The notes beneath the pieces were generated by a model, which saw only the letters and a program-made list of their open reading frames with translations, was not told the DNA's origin and ran no database searches. From assembly GCF_000281045.1 (NCBI RefSeq), contig NW_008246087.1:258468-322467 (forward strand): a stretch of 64,000 nt of DNA, written 5' to 3'. Each line of letters starts with the position of its first letter. The stretch's first letter is position 1. The stretch comes from Saprolegnia diclina VS20. Its lineage: Eukaryota; Oomycota; Saprolegniomycetes; Saprolegniales; Saprolegniaceae. The translations under genes and the position numbers were made by a program. Shown in pieces: positions 43,884-55,770 of the stretch.

Positions 43884-44650
43884 TGCTGTAGCTTGGTGAC
43901 GAAATGTGAAGTGCCAAGCGTCCCGAGCGGCGTCGCCGGAAAGATGCGACGGTATCCGGATATGCGCCAGCTGGAACCACCCAACAATGCGTTTGTTCAC
44001 GCCTGTTACGCGGCCCCACTCGAGTGCCACGCGACCAAAGAGACAATAAGCCACCAATAAGCCTTTGCGACGACGAGGGAGGTTGTCCGAGCTTCGTCGC
44101 TAGCATCGTAGCAACGCCACGAGGAGACATGAAGCGAAGAAGGAGTCCGTGGACTGATCAGAAATCTCAAAAAATGATGGTGAGATTGCACTTGCATCAA
44201 ACCCTGCGTGATGGGCAAAAATACGCTCTTTCGCGACACAACGACAGCTGGCGCGCTCAACTTCCTACCGCTTGAGTTCCTGCCCACCGCGGCGACGTTA
44301 GCTGGGCAGTATCGAGATGCCGGCAGGTCCTACGTACTCTAGAGACGATCTACGTGCTACGCTTGTACAGATTAGCAACGGGAACGACACGCCCGGACCA
44401 GAGAGTGTTTCGTCCGTGACATCGGTCGCCTCCCCCGCGCGCGTAATGCTCTGGTTTGCATGACTGGCACTGTGATAGGTGTTGCGTGAAATTAGACTTG
44501 GTGCCAAACCGGCTGACAGCTTAACCGGTTTGTATTGTACGTCAGCTGGGTATCGAACCGACTGGCTAAGCCGTACTTCGTCCGGCGCACTTGATTGGGT
44601 ACGTCAAAGACTGGTGGAACAGGGTGCAACAAGTGCATTTGCCTTCGACG
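43884..44650. other. Divergent intergenic region
   Basis: About 770 bp between the divergent nitrilase-like and uS15m genes. No coding character seen. The TATCCGG palindrome at 43953-43962 is listed separately. Confidence 0.55.
43953..43962. promoter_or_regulatory. TATCCGGATA palindrome upstream of the nitrilase-like gene
   Basis: A perfect 10-bp palindrome 70 bp before the start codon, with the two TATCCGG half-sites overlapping completely. Confidence 0.5.
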
Positions 44651-45142
44651 ATGTTGCGCTTGATCGCTGCCCGTGCGCCCGCGCCTCGCCTGGCCCTCGG
44701 CCTGCCCCGCGCCTTTAGCACCGTGGACGCCCCGAAGAAGACCTTCACGTACAAGCTGCCGGAGGACGTCTCGGCGGAGAAGGACCTCCGCTTCGGCTTC
44801 AAGCCGGCGCAGATCCGCGACGCGCCGGACGCGGTCCACCGCATGCTCAACCTCGACAACGCGTCGCAGGCGGAAATCAACCAGCTCAAGACCCAGAAGG
44901 CCATTGAAGCGTTCCAGCGCTTCCCCGGCGACACGGGCTCGACCGAGGTGCAGGTGGCCGTGCTCACGCAGAAGATCAAGCGCATGACCGAGCACTTCAA
45001 GGACCACAAGAAGGACAACCACTCGCGCCGTGGCCTCCAGTCCATGATTAGCCGACGAAAGAAGCTTCTCGAGTACTTGCGCCGGGAAAACCTCCAGCAG
45101 TACCGTGCCGTCGTCGCGGCCCTCGGCCTCCGCTTCACGTAA
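44651..45142 (+). CDS. Mitochondrial ribosomal protein uS15m
   Basis: A single exon of 163 residues. The N-terminal ~25 residues (MLRLIAARAPAPRLALGLPR) are basic and hydroxylated, a mitochondrial targeting sequence. The C-terminal ~85 residues are the S15 fold: FQRFPGDTGSTEVQVAVLTQ, IKRMTEHFKDHKKDNHSRRG, LQSMISRRKKLLEYLRREN. This protein binds the small-subunit rRNA platform. The ATG at 44651 is preferred to 44591 because it begins the targeting sequence. Confidence 0.94.
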   Translation: MLRLIAARAPAPRLALGLPRAFSTVDAPKKTFTYKLPEDVSAEKDLRFGFKPAQIRDAPDAVHRMLNLDNASQAEINQLKTQKAIEAFQRFPGDTGSTEVQVAVLTQKIKRMTEHFKDHKKDNHSRRGLQSMISRRKKLLEYLRRENLQQYRAVVAALGLRFT

Positions 45143-45215
45143 TAGACAAGACAAGCGGCGTTTAGATGCAAGTCCATCCTCGTCCTCTTCTTCATCAGCC
45201 TCAATATAGTACATT

Positions 45216-46513
45216 CTACGACCGGTCGTCTTCAGGCTCGAGGAGGATCGCTAGGATATCGACGCACTCGGGAAACGTAATCTCCGTGTCGTACGACACG
45301 CCGAGCTCCTGGAGCAGTCCCTCGACCTTGCCATCGATGCTGGCCTCATCGTTCGGCAGGCCATCCCACTCGATCTGCTGGAGGAGCTGCACCAAGTCGA
45401 CGCATCGGATCGTGCCCTTGTGGGCGCGGTCGATCGCATGGAACGCCTCTTGGATGCGGGCTTGGACGTCGAGAGGCAGTGCAAACACAGCCTCGGACGG
45501 CGTCGCTTCGTCGTCGAGGCGCTGCGCCCGGAGCGCCGTGATCGTGTCGTTGAGCACCGACTCTGGCGACGCGAGCTCGAGCTAATGGGCCACCATGAGG
45601 TCCAGTCGACAGCGCCGTCGTACCTCGGGCAGTTCAAAGTGCTCAGGTGCAACCACCTCGCTGTCCATGTCATGGTACGTCTACCATCGAATGCTTTAGC
45701 CGCCACGGTACTGAGAGAGCGTGCCGTACGCCGCACTTGGCCGTGTCGGCCTGCCACTCGGCCTCGTAGATCTTGTTGGTGTTCTTGTAGAAGAACCGAC
45801 CCGGTCCTTCCTTCATATCGTGCATCCAGTAGCCTTCGTAGTGGTTGCCGTTGGCTACGCGCAAGTCATGACACGGCGTCTCAGATCGAGTCGTACGCAG
45901 GTGGAGGGTGCCCATGCCGCTGCGCTCGTTCTTGGCCCACCGGCCTTCGTACACAGCGCCGTCCGCGTACGTCATGCGCCCTTTGCCGTCGCGCTGGCCA
46001 CGCGTCCAGAAGCCTTCGTACTTGCCGCCATCTTCGTAGTAGTAGACGCCAAGACCCTAGAAACGTCGCTTCCGACAGGCGCGTGGATACGTGAACGTAC
46101 GTGGCGCTCGTCTTCGGCCCAATCGCCCGAGTATTGCTTGCGCAGCTTGGCGTGGCGCTTGACCCAGAACGTGCCTACCGCATCCTAAAGATTCCAGCGC
46201 TCGAGACTTGTCGACCTTTGCCGTGGCGCTTCCCGTCGACCCACTCGCCCTCGTACTTGTTGCCGTTGGCGCACACCTGCGTGCCGTACCCAGCCTTCTT
46301 GTCATTCGCCCAGTCGCCATTGTACTTGGCTGCCAGCGTGTAGCGCGACGTGGGGTGCGAGTTTGGGTTGCCGTACTTGTCTTCGCTCGCATGCGCCGCG
46401 CTGTGCTTGACCCAGTACACCGAGTGGTGCGGTCCGGCCTTGGTCGACTTGGCGTCCCACGACTTCCAGAGCGGGTTGGAGCCCTTCGGCTTGCCGTCCG
46501 TGAGCAGCGCCAT
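45216..46513 (-). CDS. MORN-repeat protein (MORN3-like) with C-terminal EF-hand-like extension
   Basis: Six exons (46513-46216, 46174-46101, 46056-45897, 45854-45730, 45680-45624, 45581-45216) encode 359 residues. At least six MORN repeats occupy about residues 58-220 (YNGDWANDKKAGYGTQ, YEGEWVDGKRHGKG, YEGFWTRGQRDGKG, YEGRWAKNERSGMG, YEGYWMHDMKEGPG). The order and the end of the repeat block (KIYEAEW...TAKCGT, then ELPELELASPESVL) follow animal MORN3, a flagellum-associated protein. The last ~115 residues look like an EF-hand pair (IQEAFHAIDRAHKGTIRCVD), partly degenerate in its calcium loops. A flagellar or ciliary role, relevant to zoospores, is inferred from the family. Confidence 0.86.
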
Positions 46514-46905
46514 GCGGGATTGACTATTTTTAGAGGAAATAACCTCTCCATCCTAGTAAACTCAACCGCGCATGACCAGTCTCCAAGCTCACACTGTGCC
46601 AATATGACAGTACATAGAGGCCGCTCCGAAGCGCTGGACGACGCATCTACGTGTTGTACCTTTGGCTGGCCACCGACGCCGACAAGCGCCCAACTGGTGT
46701 TTCGCCCTAGCTTACTGCCTCGCTCGATGACATTGCTGAATGCAATGAACTTGGAGGCTGCCACCAAGTCTTTGTAAGCCCACGCAATGGCGCCTCCCAG
46801 ATACGAGACTGCATGCGTGCGGGAGCCAAGGCCAACGCAGCCAAGCAGATCATGATGGCGTCAATGTGAGTTGGAAGAGAGGTAGTTGAGATAAGACGCA
46901 TCGTA
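46514..46905. other. Intergenic region
   Basis: Between the start of the MORN gene and the 3' end of SSU72; contains the MORN gene promoter. No other gene is visible. Confidence 0.55.
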
Positions 46906-47623
46906 TTAGACGTACACGAGGGCGTAGAGTAGTTTGGTGTGGCACTCGGCCTCGAACTCGTCGATGGCTCGTGGCACGTCCTTCTCCAAGTCGGACAGAA
47001 CGTTGATCTGCAGTCGCATGAGACGCCGCCAATGACTAGAAACGCATACCTTTTGGCAGAGCTTGAGGGCAAGGGCGCCGCCAATCACGGCGTCTTGGGG
47101 CGTGTCCTTGATGTCGAGGCAGATGACATGGATCGCGTGGAACGCATTTGGCTTGCGCAGCTGCAAGTCTAGGCAACGTCAGAGCTCCATTGCGAGCAGC
47201 GGAGTACCTTCGAGAACGATGTCGAAGATGCGATCTTCAAAGCACACGACGACGTCGAGCTGCGCGAGGTCGGTCGTCGAGTTGTCCTGCCACTTTTGCG
47301 GCGCCTTCTTGGTCAGAATATCGCGCTCCAGCATGGCCAGCACGCCGTTGTGGCGAAACCTACGTAGCCGCCATGAGCCTCGAACGCGACCACAGAGGCA
47401 CGTACAGCGCTTCGTTCTCGGCCTTGAGCTCGCGGTACATGACCTCGTATGGCGTAAAGAACTCGTAGATGTGCGGCTCGTAGCGGCTGCGGCCCGGGAA
47501 GCGCACCTTGTTGCCGGCGCCGAAGGAGCACACGCGCAAGCCTGCAGCGTGCAAGTGGTCATGGGCCTCCGTGCTGCGGTTGACGTTGTTGGCGCAGATC
47601 ATCGCAAACATTGGCGTCGTCAT
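46906..47623 (-). CDS. SSU72: RNA polymerase II CTD phosphatase SSU72
   Basis: Four exons (47623-47406, 47359-47208, 47168-47050, 47007-46906; introns 46, 39 and 42 nt) encode 196 residues, the usual size. The CX5R active site CANNVNRS is at residues ~10-17. Other family blocks: CSFGAGNKVRFPG, YEFFTPYEVMYREL, DVVVCFEDRIFDIV, HVICLDIKDTPQDAVIGG and a C-terminal LLYALVYV. It dephosphorylates Ser5/Ser7 of the Pol II CTD and works in transcription termination and mRNA 3' processing. All catalytic residues I can place appear intact. A second ATG five codons in is an alternative start. Confidence 0.94.
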
Positions 47624-48079
47624 GCTGCCTGCTTGCGTGGCTTGGCGGCGCTTGGATTCGTTATCCGGAACGCCTCCGGATACAGCTGACCATGGATCTT
47701 CCCGCCAGCATTTTTTCATCGCCGCATGCGCCTGCCAGTTGTCGTAGTCCACCAGAGTACTAGCGCCTCGCACGATATGACTCTCGTAGTACACGATTGC
47801 TCGAACCTAGTCATCGCGTGAATACTCTTTGCAGTCAATGGACCTTCAAGCTACAAGCAAGGGTCACCTTAACCCTTCAACGTCCTGAGCTCGAGAATGT
47901 AAACGTCAGCTGACCAAGGTTCGCACGCGACGTGGCGACGAGAGATGATCGTTGCTGTGAGTTCCGGTCGACGAGTTCTGTGCAAACTTTGAACCAACAT
48001 CGTTTCGGTAGAGAGGTCGTCTATTTCTGCTCGACTCGGATAACGCCAGCAGCCAAGATGCTGTCGCGGGGCCACGCCG
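47624..48079. other. Divergent intergenic region
   Basis: About 450 bp between SSU72 and the rightward coiled-coil gene. No further coding sequence recognised. Confidence 0.5.
47662..47682. promoter_or_regulatory. TATCCGG inverted pair upstream of SSU72
   Basis: TATCCGGA (47662-47669), a 5-nt spacer, TCCGGATA: perfect 8-bp arms, 39 bp upstream of the SSU72 start codon. Confidence 0.55.
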
Positions 48080-51000
48080 ATGCAACGACCGCCGAGACAT
48101 ATCCTTTTCATGCTGTGTCTTGATGTTTACCAGCGTTGTTTGCATTTGACAGTGGCCTTGACGAAGCGCACGGCGTCGCTCAAGGCGCAGCTCCACACGC
48201 GTATCCAGCACGCGGCCGCGCGGATTGAGGCGGCGGCCCACGCGATCGCTGCGACGCAGGTCGAGCTGAAGATCAAAGCCGTGCGCATCAAGCAGGCTGA
48301 GCGCCAAATGACCAAAATGCAAGCGGTGCACACGCTGCAGATGAAGCGCCTCATCAAGAAGGACCTCGTGCATCTCTCGCGAAAAGATAGCATTCGCACC
48401 GTACGAGTTCTCTTCTTCTTCATAGCAACTCGCTGCGCTAGAAATTGGATGCAAGTCAGTCGATCGCACTCAAGCTCCAGGCAGAGAACGAAGACTTGGA
48501 CGAGAAGGTTGTGACGCTGGAAGCCGCGATCGGGTCCCTTCTCGGGCAGTGCGAAGCGGCGATCGAGGTACGAAGTAGCTCATACGACAACTTGTACACA
48601 TGTGTATGCTAGTCGCACGCAAATAGTGTCCAGCGTCTGCTCGGCGAACACCAATCGATGCGCAAAGTGGACTTTGAAGTCGAGACTGTACGCCAACAAA
48701 AATTTTCGCGACGCCGACCATAGACATGATTAGGTCGAGGACCTGCACGCGATCATGGAAGACTTCCGATATGTTCTAAGCCATGTACGACGATATGCGC
48801 TTTAGGATGCTAAGCTTGCAAGTAGCACACGCCCGAGCGCCGTTTTGCGCTCAAGTCCAAGCACCTGACGCTGAGCACGCTACAGCCCGCCCACCTCACT
48901 GCTATGGTGCAAACTAAAAGCTCGTATTCCAGGCGATAGCTGTATCTTGGGTAGAGCGAGATCATGGTCGGCTACTTGCCCATGAAACTTCTGCCAGTAC
49001 GACGCGCAAGACTGGCATCAAGTCGCAACGTATGCGATAGGTCAATGTGACGCTGCACAAGCGGTTGTACAACAAGGTCGTGCGCCGCGCCACCGTGCCA
49101 CTCATGCCGATCGCCAAGCTCACTCCCCGCGAACAGCTTGAGTACGACGCCCTCGGCGCGTCAAGCGACTCGTCGTACGTGTACCCTAACCTCTGTCTCG
49201 GTCCGCCAACACTATTCTAGATCTGACGGGGCGGATGAGAACGACCAGAGTGAAGAAGAGGATGTGAGCTCGACGACCGAGAACCTCGCGTGCGTGGCGT
49301 CTCTATGGTAGAAGGCTGACCACTGTATCTTGTAGAGTCGTGCCCAAGGCGTCCCATGGGTCGGCGCCAGAGCCAGCAAAAGTGCCGCGTATTTGGGCGC
49401 CGTCAGGGAGAAAGGCATCACTGCCGTCCGTTCGCCTCGAGCCGCTTGCGCGGTACTAGCACGATAGAATCTCCACATGGAGCGTTGAGCGCTGGCACAT
49501 AGAAAGTACCTCGCGCAGCAAACCAATCCACCCGAGTACGTAACCTGCTCGAAGCGTCTCAAGAGCAAGAGACTCAACTGACTGCTGCGGTGTAGACCCA
49601 GCTTGCAACGCCGAGCGTCCCTGTGTCCGTCCGTCGCCAGCTCGACGACGTCACGACCCAATATGTAACTTGCCCTTCGTATCTCTGTTGCTACAGATGT
49701 GGTATCTCCCTGTGTGTCGTCCGTATGGCCAAGCAGACGATACCGTTGCGGCGAGTTGCTGTGCTTTTCATGGTCAAAACCATTCTGCCTCGCCAAGAAT
49801 CGGCTCCTTCTTTCGCTTCTGCTGGCTGCTTGTGGCTTGGGTTGAGAAGTCGCACTCAATCTGGGGAGAATCTACGATGCTAGCAGGTCTCGAAGACGTA
49901 CGAAAAGGCGCAGCAAACTGCAGGCCGGTACGAATGCACTTCCTGAAAAAGGAGGTGTCTTGCAGTGACCTCGACGATCATCATCGAGAACAGCACACCC
50001 ATCCGTGTGCAGTCCCCGCACCTGCCCATACCAATGCTATCATCATTCGATGTCATGTTCATTTGCGACTACCCAAGATCCAAGCACAGACGGGGCACTC
50101 CTGACATACAGAAATCGTCGTGTCATTTCATAAATCTCTCGTATGGTGCCTGTCGATATAGAAAGGAGGCACAACATGTCATCAGCACTCTCTAAATAGG
50201 AAGTAGTTAGCGGCCAGTTGCATGCAAGCCAGCACATTCACTTGCTGAAATCGAACTCTTCCATCATCCTCATAATCCTCGGTGGAAGAAATGGGAGTAC
50301 ACTCTCTTGGATGACTTGCGAATGGCAGTCGCAGCAAAATGTGCCGAGTGCAACCGTCATGGCAATGAACCGGCGTGAAACCGGCAACGCCTTTTTACCC
50401 CCAACGCGCCATGTACCCGATGCGCTCTATGTGTCCTTCTCATGCGCTGCGGATTAGGTCGGGTGATCGAAGGCGCCGCGCCAGCATCGCCGTCACGATA
50501 CCCAAACTCGGGACGCTTCGAGCACCTCTATATCCTTTTCCAGCGCACCAAATAGGACTTGCATTCGCTCCTGTTTGATAACATTTCTTGACGGAACTAC
50601 AGTGCAACAACCACCCTCGCTGACGCAGCAAGTCGAGGCCGCCGACGCGCTCGCACAGCAGCTGCAAGCCGAGATGAGTGCCAAGCGAGCGTTGATTGAG
50701 AGCCTCGAAGCCATCGCTACGTCGGACGCCAAGCTCGTGCGCGACAGCCGTGACCGCAGGGCGTCTTTGGACACCGTACTTTCGAAAGCGGTAATCCATT
50801 TATGAGCAAGTGATCAGGCGCGGGCATAAATGACTAGCGAGTCACGCCAACCACGCGACAGGGCAAGGAGCTTGTGACGAGCAACGCCGCATTGGTGCTA
50901 GCCATCGCCGATATTGAAGCCAGCATTGCAACACTCCAAGCAACGATTCAGTCGGTACGCGATAGAGTAGATAGAACGCTCGAGATATGAGGCAAGCTAA

Positions 51001-53539
51001 ATGATGTAGTCGCGGTCAAAGCCGGCTGCACGGCTCGCCCAGCGCCGACTCTCCGTGTCCGCCGAGGCCTTCGAGACGGTGGACACTTTGCTTCGTGTTG
51101 CTCTCTTCTACCGCCTCTTTGGTACAGGACGCTGACGTTGCGCGGCTCGTACAGCAGTTTGAGCTGCTCCTCCGCCACGTAAGTCGTGTCCTTCTCGAGT
51201 TGATGACAGAGATGGCGTAGACACTCCCAAAGTCCGCACTGCATTCAATCAAGGCCAAGCGCATCCTCATGGCGCTCGAGGCCATCGACGAGACGAGTCT
51301 CCAGGCCATTGTATGTCAAGCTACCTAAACCGCACTCTCGATGAGTATAGGAAATCACACTTGGTGACTACCTCCCCTTTCAGCTGCCGCTGGTACTCTG
51401 CAGGTAGCTGGATACTCTCTTGAATGAAGCCCCCATTAGGCGCCAACGACGAGTAAGAAGAAGACGTCATTGCGGCACCCAGACGACGACGAAGACGAGA
51501 CATATTTCTCCAAATATGAAGACAACACGGCCAAGATCCGACGCCACCTCCAAGCCGCGGGTTCGACGACACCAGCACCCGACGGATCCGCAGAGACTTC
51601 ACCACGGACAACGTGACGCCAAGGATGTGCTTGAACAACTCACCTCTCATACCTCTCATAGGTCCGGGCAGTCGACGTCGGCAAGCGCCGAGACGACGCA
51701 AACGTACATTCTGCGCTCAACTCGTTAGATTCCAGTGCGTGGTGTAGTAAGCGGCTCAGTGTTCGCTTTGACGTGGCGATGCCAGCACTCACGAGCAACA
51801 GGTAAGCTCTGTCATGAGCAACTTGCCATTAAATATGGGTTGCACAGCGACAATACCATCATGCACGTACGTCATGAACGAGGTAGTCTGTCGAGCAGCG
51901 AACGACCCAAGAGCCCGAGGTTGTTTCCAGAGGGCTTGCCAAAGTACATGATCGTCGTCGGGATGTCCCAACGCTGAGAGACGTTTAGGGACGGTTTGAC
52001 CAAGAGTCCGCGCGGCAACGACGCCACCAAGTTGGCATCGAGGTGCCCATAGAGCGCGACCAAATACCGAATCGACTCTTCCTACTAGCGTGTCCACGTC
52101 GGCGCTGCCAACTGCAGAGAGTTTATCCCCACCTCGCCTCTCCACTAGGTACACTAGGCAGTGGACTTTGTCAGCTGACTTGATGGCGAGTGTAGCAGCT
52201 CGGTCGACGCGCTCGTCGTCAAGTTTACATCGCGCTTGCGCCAGTACATAGATTCCGTTCCGCCAACGCTCTGTCTCGACGTATGAGTATGTTAGGAGCT
52301 CGATCAAAACCAAGGAAGGGCTTCCGACGACGTATTTCTTGGCAACCAAAAGTGATCCAAACTCACATTTCGTGATAGACATCGCCGCTTGCCCAGTGCC
52401 CGCCACAATTCGCTTCTCGTAGCAACGTACGTCACATGAACATTGTATAATACTAGGAAATGAGCTGGCGGTGGATAGAGCGGCAACAATGCCACTGCCT
52501 GTCGATGACGTGTGCGCTGCCTCTTCATGCGATTCTTCTCGACTGCAAGATGCTCTTGTAGACCAGTGGCACACGCCAGCAAGCCGAGCAGTCCCTCACG
52601 GAGGTAGAATCAGACTTGGTGATTGCTACGGCTAAGCTCTCTCTGTGCCAGTAGCTCCAAGGCTAAAGACCTGGGAGGGTAGGTGACGATGGTGCGCCAT
52701 TGGTCATGGCGAAATCGTAGAAGCACCGGGGTGTTGCTGGACGCCCCAAAGCTCGTGACGACCGACCAGCTTTTGCCCATCGATGAAACGTGCTTCCTGC
52801 CCGTTGACGTCCTTATCGACTCATGGTGTTGGTAGGAGCACGGTCTTGAAGACAGAGTTGAAAGCAAAGTCAAGGTCGGCTGCACCCCATAGTTATATGA
52901 CCTCTCTGGACGCAACGGTGTACAGTTTAAAGTCTGGCGACGCACCAAGTCAAACGACCGAGAGCGACACCCCGGGGTATCAGCTTATACAACACCGATC
53001 GATAAAGCTAGAGGAACGAGTAGACCAAAGGAAACCCCGGCGCCAATGCGTCGCACCCCGACGCCAAAGCTCGAGACGCTCATGCGCAGGCAAGTGCAAG
53101 CTGCTGCCGTCGCATTTGACTCTGTTGATACGTGTAGCGGCTCCAAGGCCAAGGACCTCTTTACAAAATCGTACACTCCGTTTATACGACAAAATCTAGA
53201 CGAGCATGGTAGGGATGCCAAGGTACCCGAGGTGGCGTCGCGCCTCCGCCGAGCCTCCGTGAGCGTCACTTCTCTGTATGTACACCATGTTGTTTCGTAG
53301 CTAAGATCTTCTGCAGGGCACCCAGCAGCAGCAGTACCACCACGAGCAGCAGTGTCAAGGCGCCGCGAGATCTGTCAGCGCACCTGGGGTAATCAGTGCC
53401 TCGAACGACGCTGCAGGAGCCAACCTCGTGTACTAGGGAGCAAGCGATTGCGAGGCGCACGGAAATGAGTCGCATGAACGACTTTGAGCGCATCGCGCTG
53501 GCCGACGACCGACTAAAAACCGATGTTGGCTTTTCGTAG
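48080..53539 (+). CDS. Large multi-exon protein of unknown function, partly coiled coil
   Basis: A chain of small in-phase exons separated by ~40-65-nt introns. Firm examples: 48080-48400, 48442-48567, 48634-48687, 48734-48784, and 51748-51801 followed by an exon at 51848. The early part is helical, Ala/Lys/Glu-rich (EAAAHAIAATQVELKIKAV, LKLQAENEDLDEKVVTLEAA), as are blocks near 50600-51300 (LAQQLQAEMSAKRALIESLE). Later exons include an acidic segment (DDDEDETYFSKYEDN) and a C-terminal exon ending DDRLKTDVGF. A stop at 51728 would close a shorter gene, but a 44-nt intron (51704-51747) bypasses it in phase, so I prefer one gene. Exons between 49500 and 50590 and near 52620-52690 are not fully resolved, and the start could be 48080 or 48110. 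I recognise no family; a cytoskeletal or axonemal role is only a guess from composition. Confidence 0.5.
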
Positions 53540-54198
53540 TCGACGACAGCCTCCTATTTACAGTAACCCTACCCACAGCGTACCAGCCGCGTCGATTTTT
53601 GCATGTCCTACCATGGTTGCGCACTAGATTATCGCTGCATTCGACATCGCTTTCGTATAGTACGAAGCGGCGTTAGGGAGAGTAAGATAATTCTACGTCG
53701 GCGTGTCAGGGTCGATTGTCGATCCCGCGTGGCTGTCCCTAACCTTTTGCCGCATAAAATGTATCGACATATCAGACCTTATATCTCATGTACCCATTAT
53801 ATTTCTGAAGCGCCATCATCATGCGCCGTGAAGTCACCTTGTGTCTCGTGCTGGCTCGTCGGCACCAGCCGTGCCGCTTTTCTGGCAGTCGCGACTCGCC
53901 TGGACGTGCGTTGCTCCAGCCATCGACTAACAAAGTTAGGAGATGTTGTCGAACTAGTATTCGACTAGACTCGACTCGTTAGCAGGTGCATCTTGATCTC
54001 GCAGACTCGGGATCCCGTCGAGAACGTCCGAGCGCGTAGCTTCGTGTTTGCGTTGGAGTCCCACGGTGCGTCGACTGGCGCGAGTGCCGGTTTGCCCACG
54101 GTGCATACAAAGTCCAAGTCATTTCAAAAAGCAGGTGGCAGTCTCAGATGTGCGAGTTTGCTGTTTGCGTCTATTTCGCAGAAACCACCCGAAGCAGC
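53540..54198. other. Intergenic region
   Basis: No convincing ORF. Holds the promoter of the CDP-DAG synthase gene; no clear initiator match was found. Confidence 0.5.
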
Positions 54199-55692
54199 AT
54201 GACGGTCCGGGCCGACTACGACGTGGTCGTGCGCGGCCAGCTCACGGCCGACATTGAGGACGACCTCGCGCAGGTCGAGATGCAGGCCGCGCAGATCAAG
54301 ACGCAGACCGCGACCTTTGTGCCCCACAAGTCGCCCACCTCCCAGTACAAGCTCGTCGCGCTCCTGCAGACGAGCAACCTCGTCCAGCGCCTCATCTCGG
54401 GCATCATCCTCGGGTCCTCGGTCACCGTGTACCTCGTGCTAGGCCCGCGCTCGGCGCCTGTCTATCTCTGCGCGTTCGTCGTCTCGATCTGCAACTACGA
54501 GTTCGCGTGGCTCGCCGAGCGCATTACGCACCGCTTCACGACGTCGTACCTCGACGACTGCCTCGGCGACGTGCACAGCGTAGGCATGTGTGCGATCCGC
54601 CCGTTCGACGGCGTCCGGCGCGCGGTCTCGCCGATCGCATGCGGCTACCCGCGCGTCGCTGCCGGGGTCCTCGCGACGCTCCTGGCCACCGGCGCAACGC
54701 TCTTCATCTCGTACCTTGCCGTCGACGTCTTGTCGTACAAGGACAGCCACCTCGGCAAAGCGGACTACCTCGTCCTTGACCTCACGCTCTACGTCGCCCT
54801 CACAACGTGGCTCACCACGTTCAGCGCGCTCCTCACGCCGAGCTTCCACTGTATGTTGAACCTCTTTGTCCAGCAGTTCGCGTACGGTCTCGTTACGATC
54901 ACACAGTACTTTTGCCTCAGCTACGACAACAAGTGCTACGTCATGCTTGACACGAGCAAGGGCCGGTGGCTCGCGCTCCTCTTCATCTTTGGCAACCGCC
55001 TCCCGCTCTTGACGCGCGTCTCGCCGGCCGCGGCGATCGAGAGCTTCGTCCGCATCCTTCTCGACGTCATTGGCTTTGCCTACATTGTACTGCTCATGCA
55101 GCCGATCGCCGACCTCCTCATGCAGGTCGACGGCGCCGACCGCATTGCGCTCGGCTTCCTCGCGGTCGTGTGGGGCACGGACACGGGCGCCTACATCATG
55201 GGCCACTTTCTCAAGCACATCAAGTACAAGCGACTGCATCCGCTCGCCAAGCACATCTCGCCCAACAAAGACATCGAAGGCAGCCTCGGCGGCGTCGCGC
55301 TCGGTGTTGGCGCCGTCCTGCTCGTCGACGCGCTCATGGAGCTGCCAACGGACTTGACACCCGACATTGTGCAGCTCCAGCGTATCCACCGCATTTTGTT
55401 CGCAGTCGTTGGCGGCCTCCTCTCGCGCTACGGCGACCTCTTTGCGAGTCTCCTCAAGCGGCTCGCCGGCGTCAAAGACACGGGCACGCTGATCCCTGGC
55501 CACGGCGGCCTCCTCGACCGCGTCGACGCGCTCCTCTTTGTCGGCGCTGTCTTTGCCTTGTACCACCGCGGTGCGTTCGCTCCCTACTACGACAAGCAAA
55601 TTGATGCGTCGTACGTCACGTCGCTCGTCAACTCGGACGACCTGTGGACGCGCTTGACCAACGCTGGCATCCCGTACATCAAGTCGCCGTAG
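54199..55692 (+). CDS. Phosphatidate cytidylyltransferase (CDP-diacylglycerol synthase)
   Basis: A single exon of 497 residues with about eight membrane segments. It converts CTP and phosphatidate to CDP-diacylglycerol, precursor of phosphatidylinositol, phosphatidylglycerol and cardiolipin, in the ER membrane. The C-terminal signature of the family is complete: SLLKRLAGVKDTG, then PGHGGLLDRVDALL. Upstream, WGTDTGAYIMGHFLKH and SPNKDIEGSLGG are the usual substrate-binding blocks. The cytosolic N-terminus of about 65 residues is hydrophilic. ATG 54199 is preferred over an extension to 54148. A divergent relative lies 3.4 kb away on the other strand. Confidence 0.95.
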   Translation: MTVRADYDVVVRGQLTADIEDDLAQVEMQAAQIKTQTATFVPHKSPTSQYKLVALLQTSNLVQRLISGIILGSSVTVYLVLGPRSAPVYLCAFVVSICNYEFAWLAERITHRFTTSYLDDCLGDVHSVGMCAIRPFDGVRRAVSPIACGYPRVAAGVLATLLATGATLFISYLAVDVLSYKDSHLGKADYLVLDLTLYVALTTWLTTFSALLTPSFHCMLNLFVQQFAYGLVTITQYFCLSYDNKCYVMLDTSKGRWLALLFIFGNRLPLLTRVSPAAAIESFVRILLDVIGFAYIVLLMQPIADLLMQVDGADRIALGFLAVVWGTDTGAYIMGHFLKHIKYKRLHPLAKHISPNKDIEGSLGGVALGVGAVLLVDALMELPTDLTPDIVQLQRIHRILFAVVGGLLSRYGDLFASLLKRLAGVKDTGTLIPGHGGLLDRVDALLFVGAVFALYHRGAFAPYYDKQIDASYVTSLVNSDDLWTRLTNAGIPYIKSP

Positions 55693-55770
55693 GATACAGT
55701 GGCCTGTCTCTCTGTGTGTATGTCGTCCTCTGCACCATCGTGTAAAGTTGTACATAAGTTATTTACCATT

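Noticed and set aside
51789-52574. 261-codon minus-strand ORF, initially considered a separate gene
   Set aside because: The plus strand gives a phase-consistent chain of exons over the same interval with better composition and splice sites.
54439-55755. 438-codon minus-strand ORF over the CDP-DAG synthase gene
   Set aside because: Charged low-complexity antisense shadow typical of G+C-rich genes; the plus strand has the complete enzyme signature.
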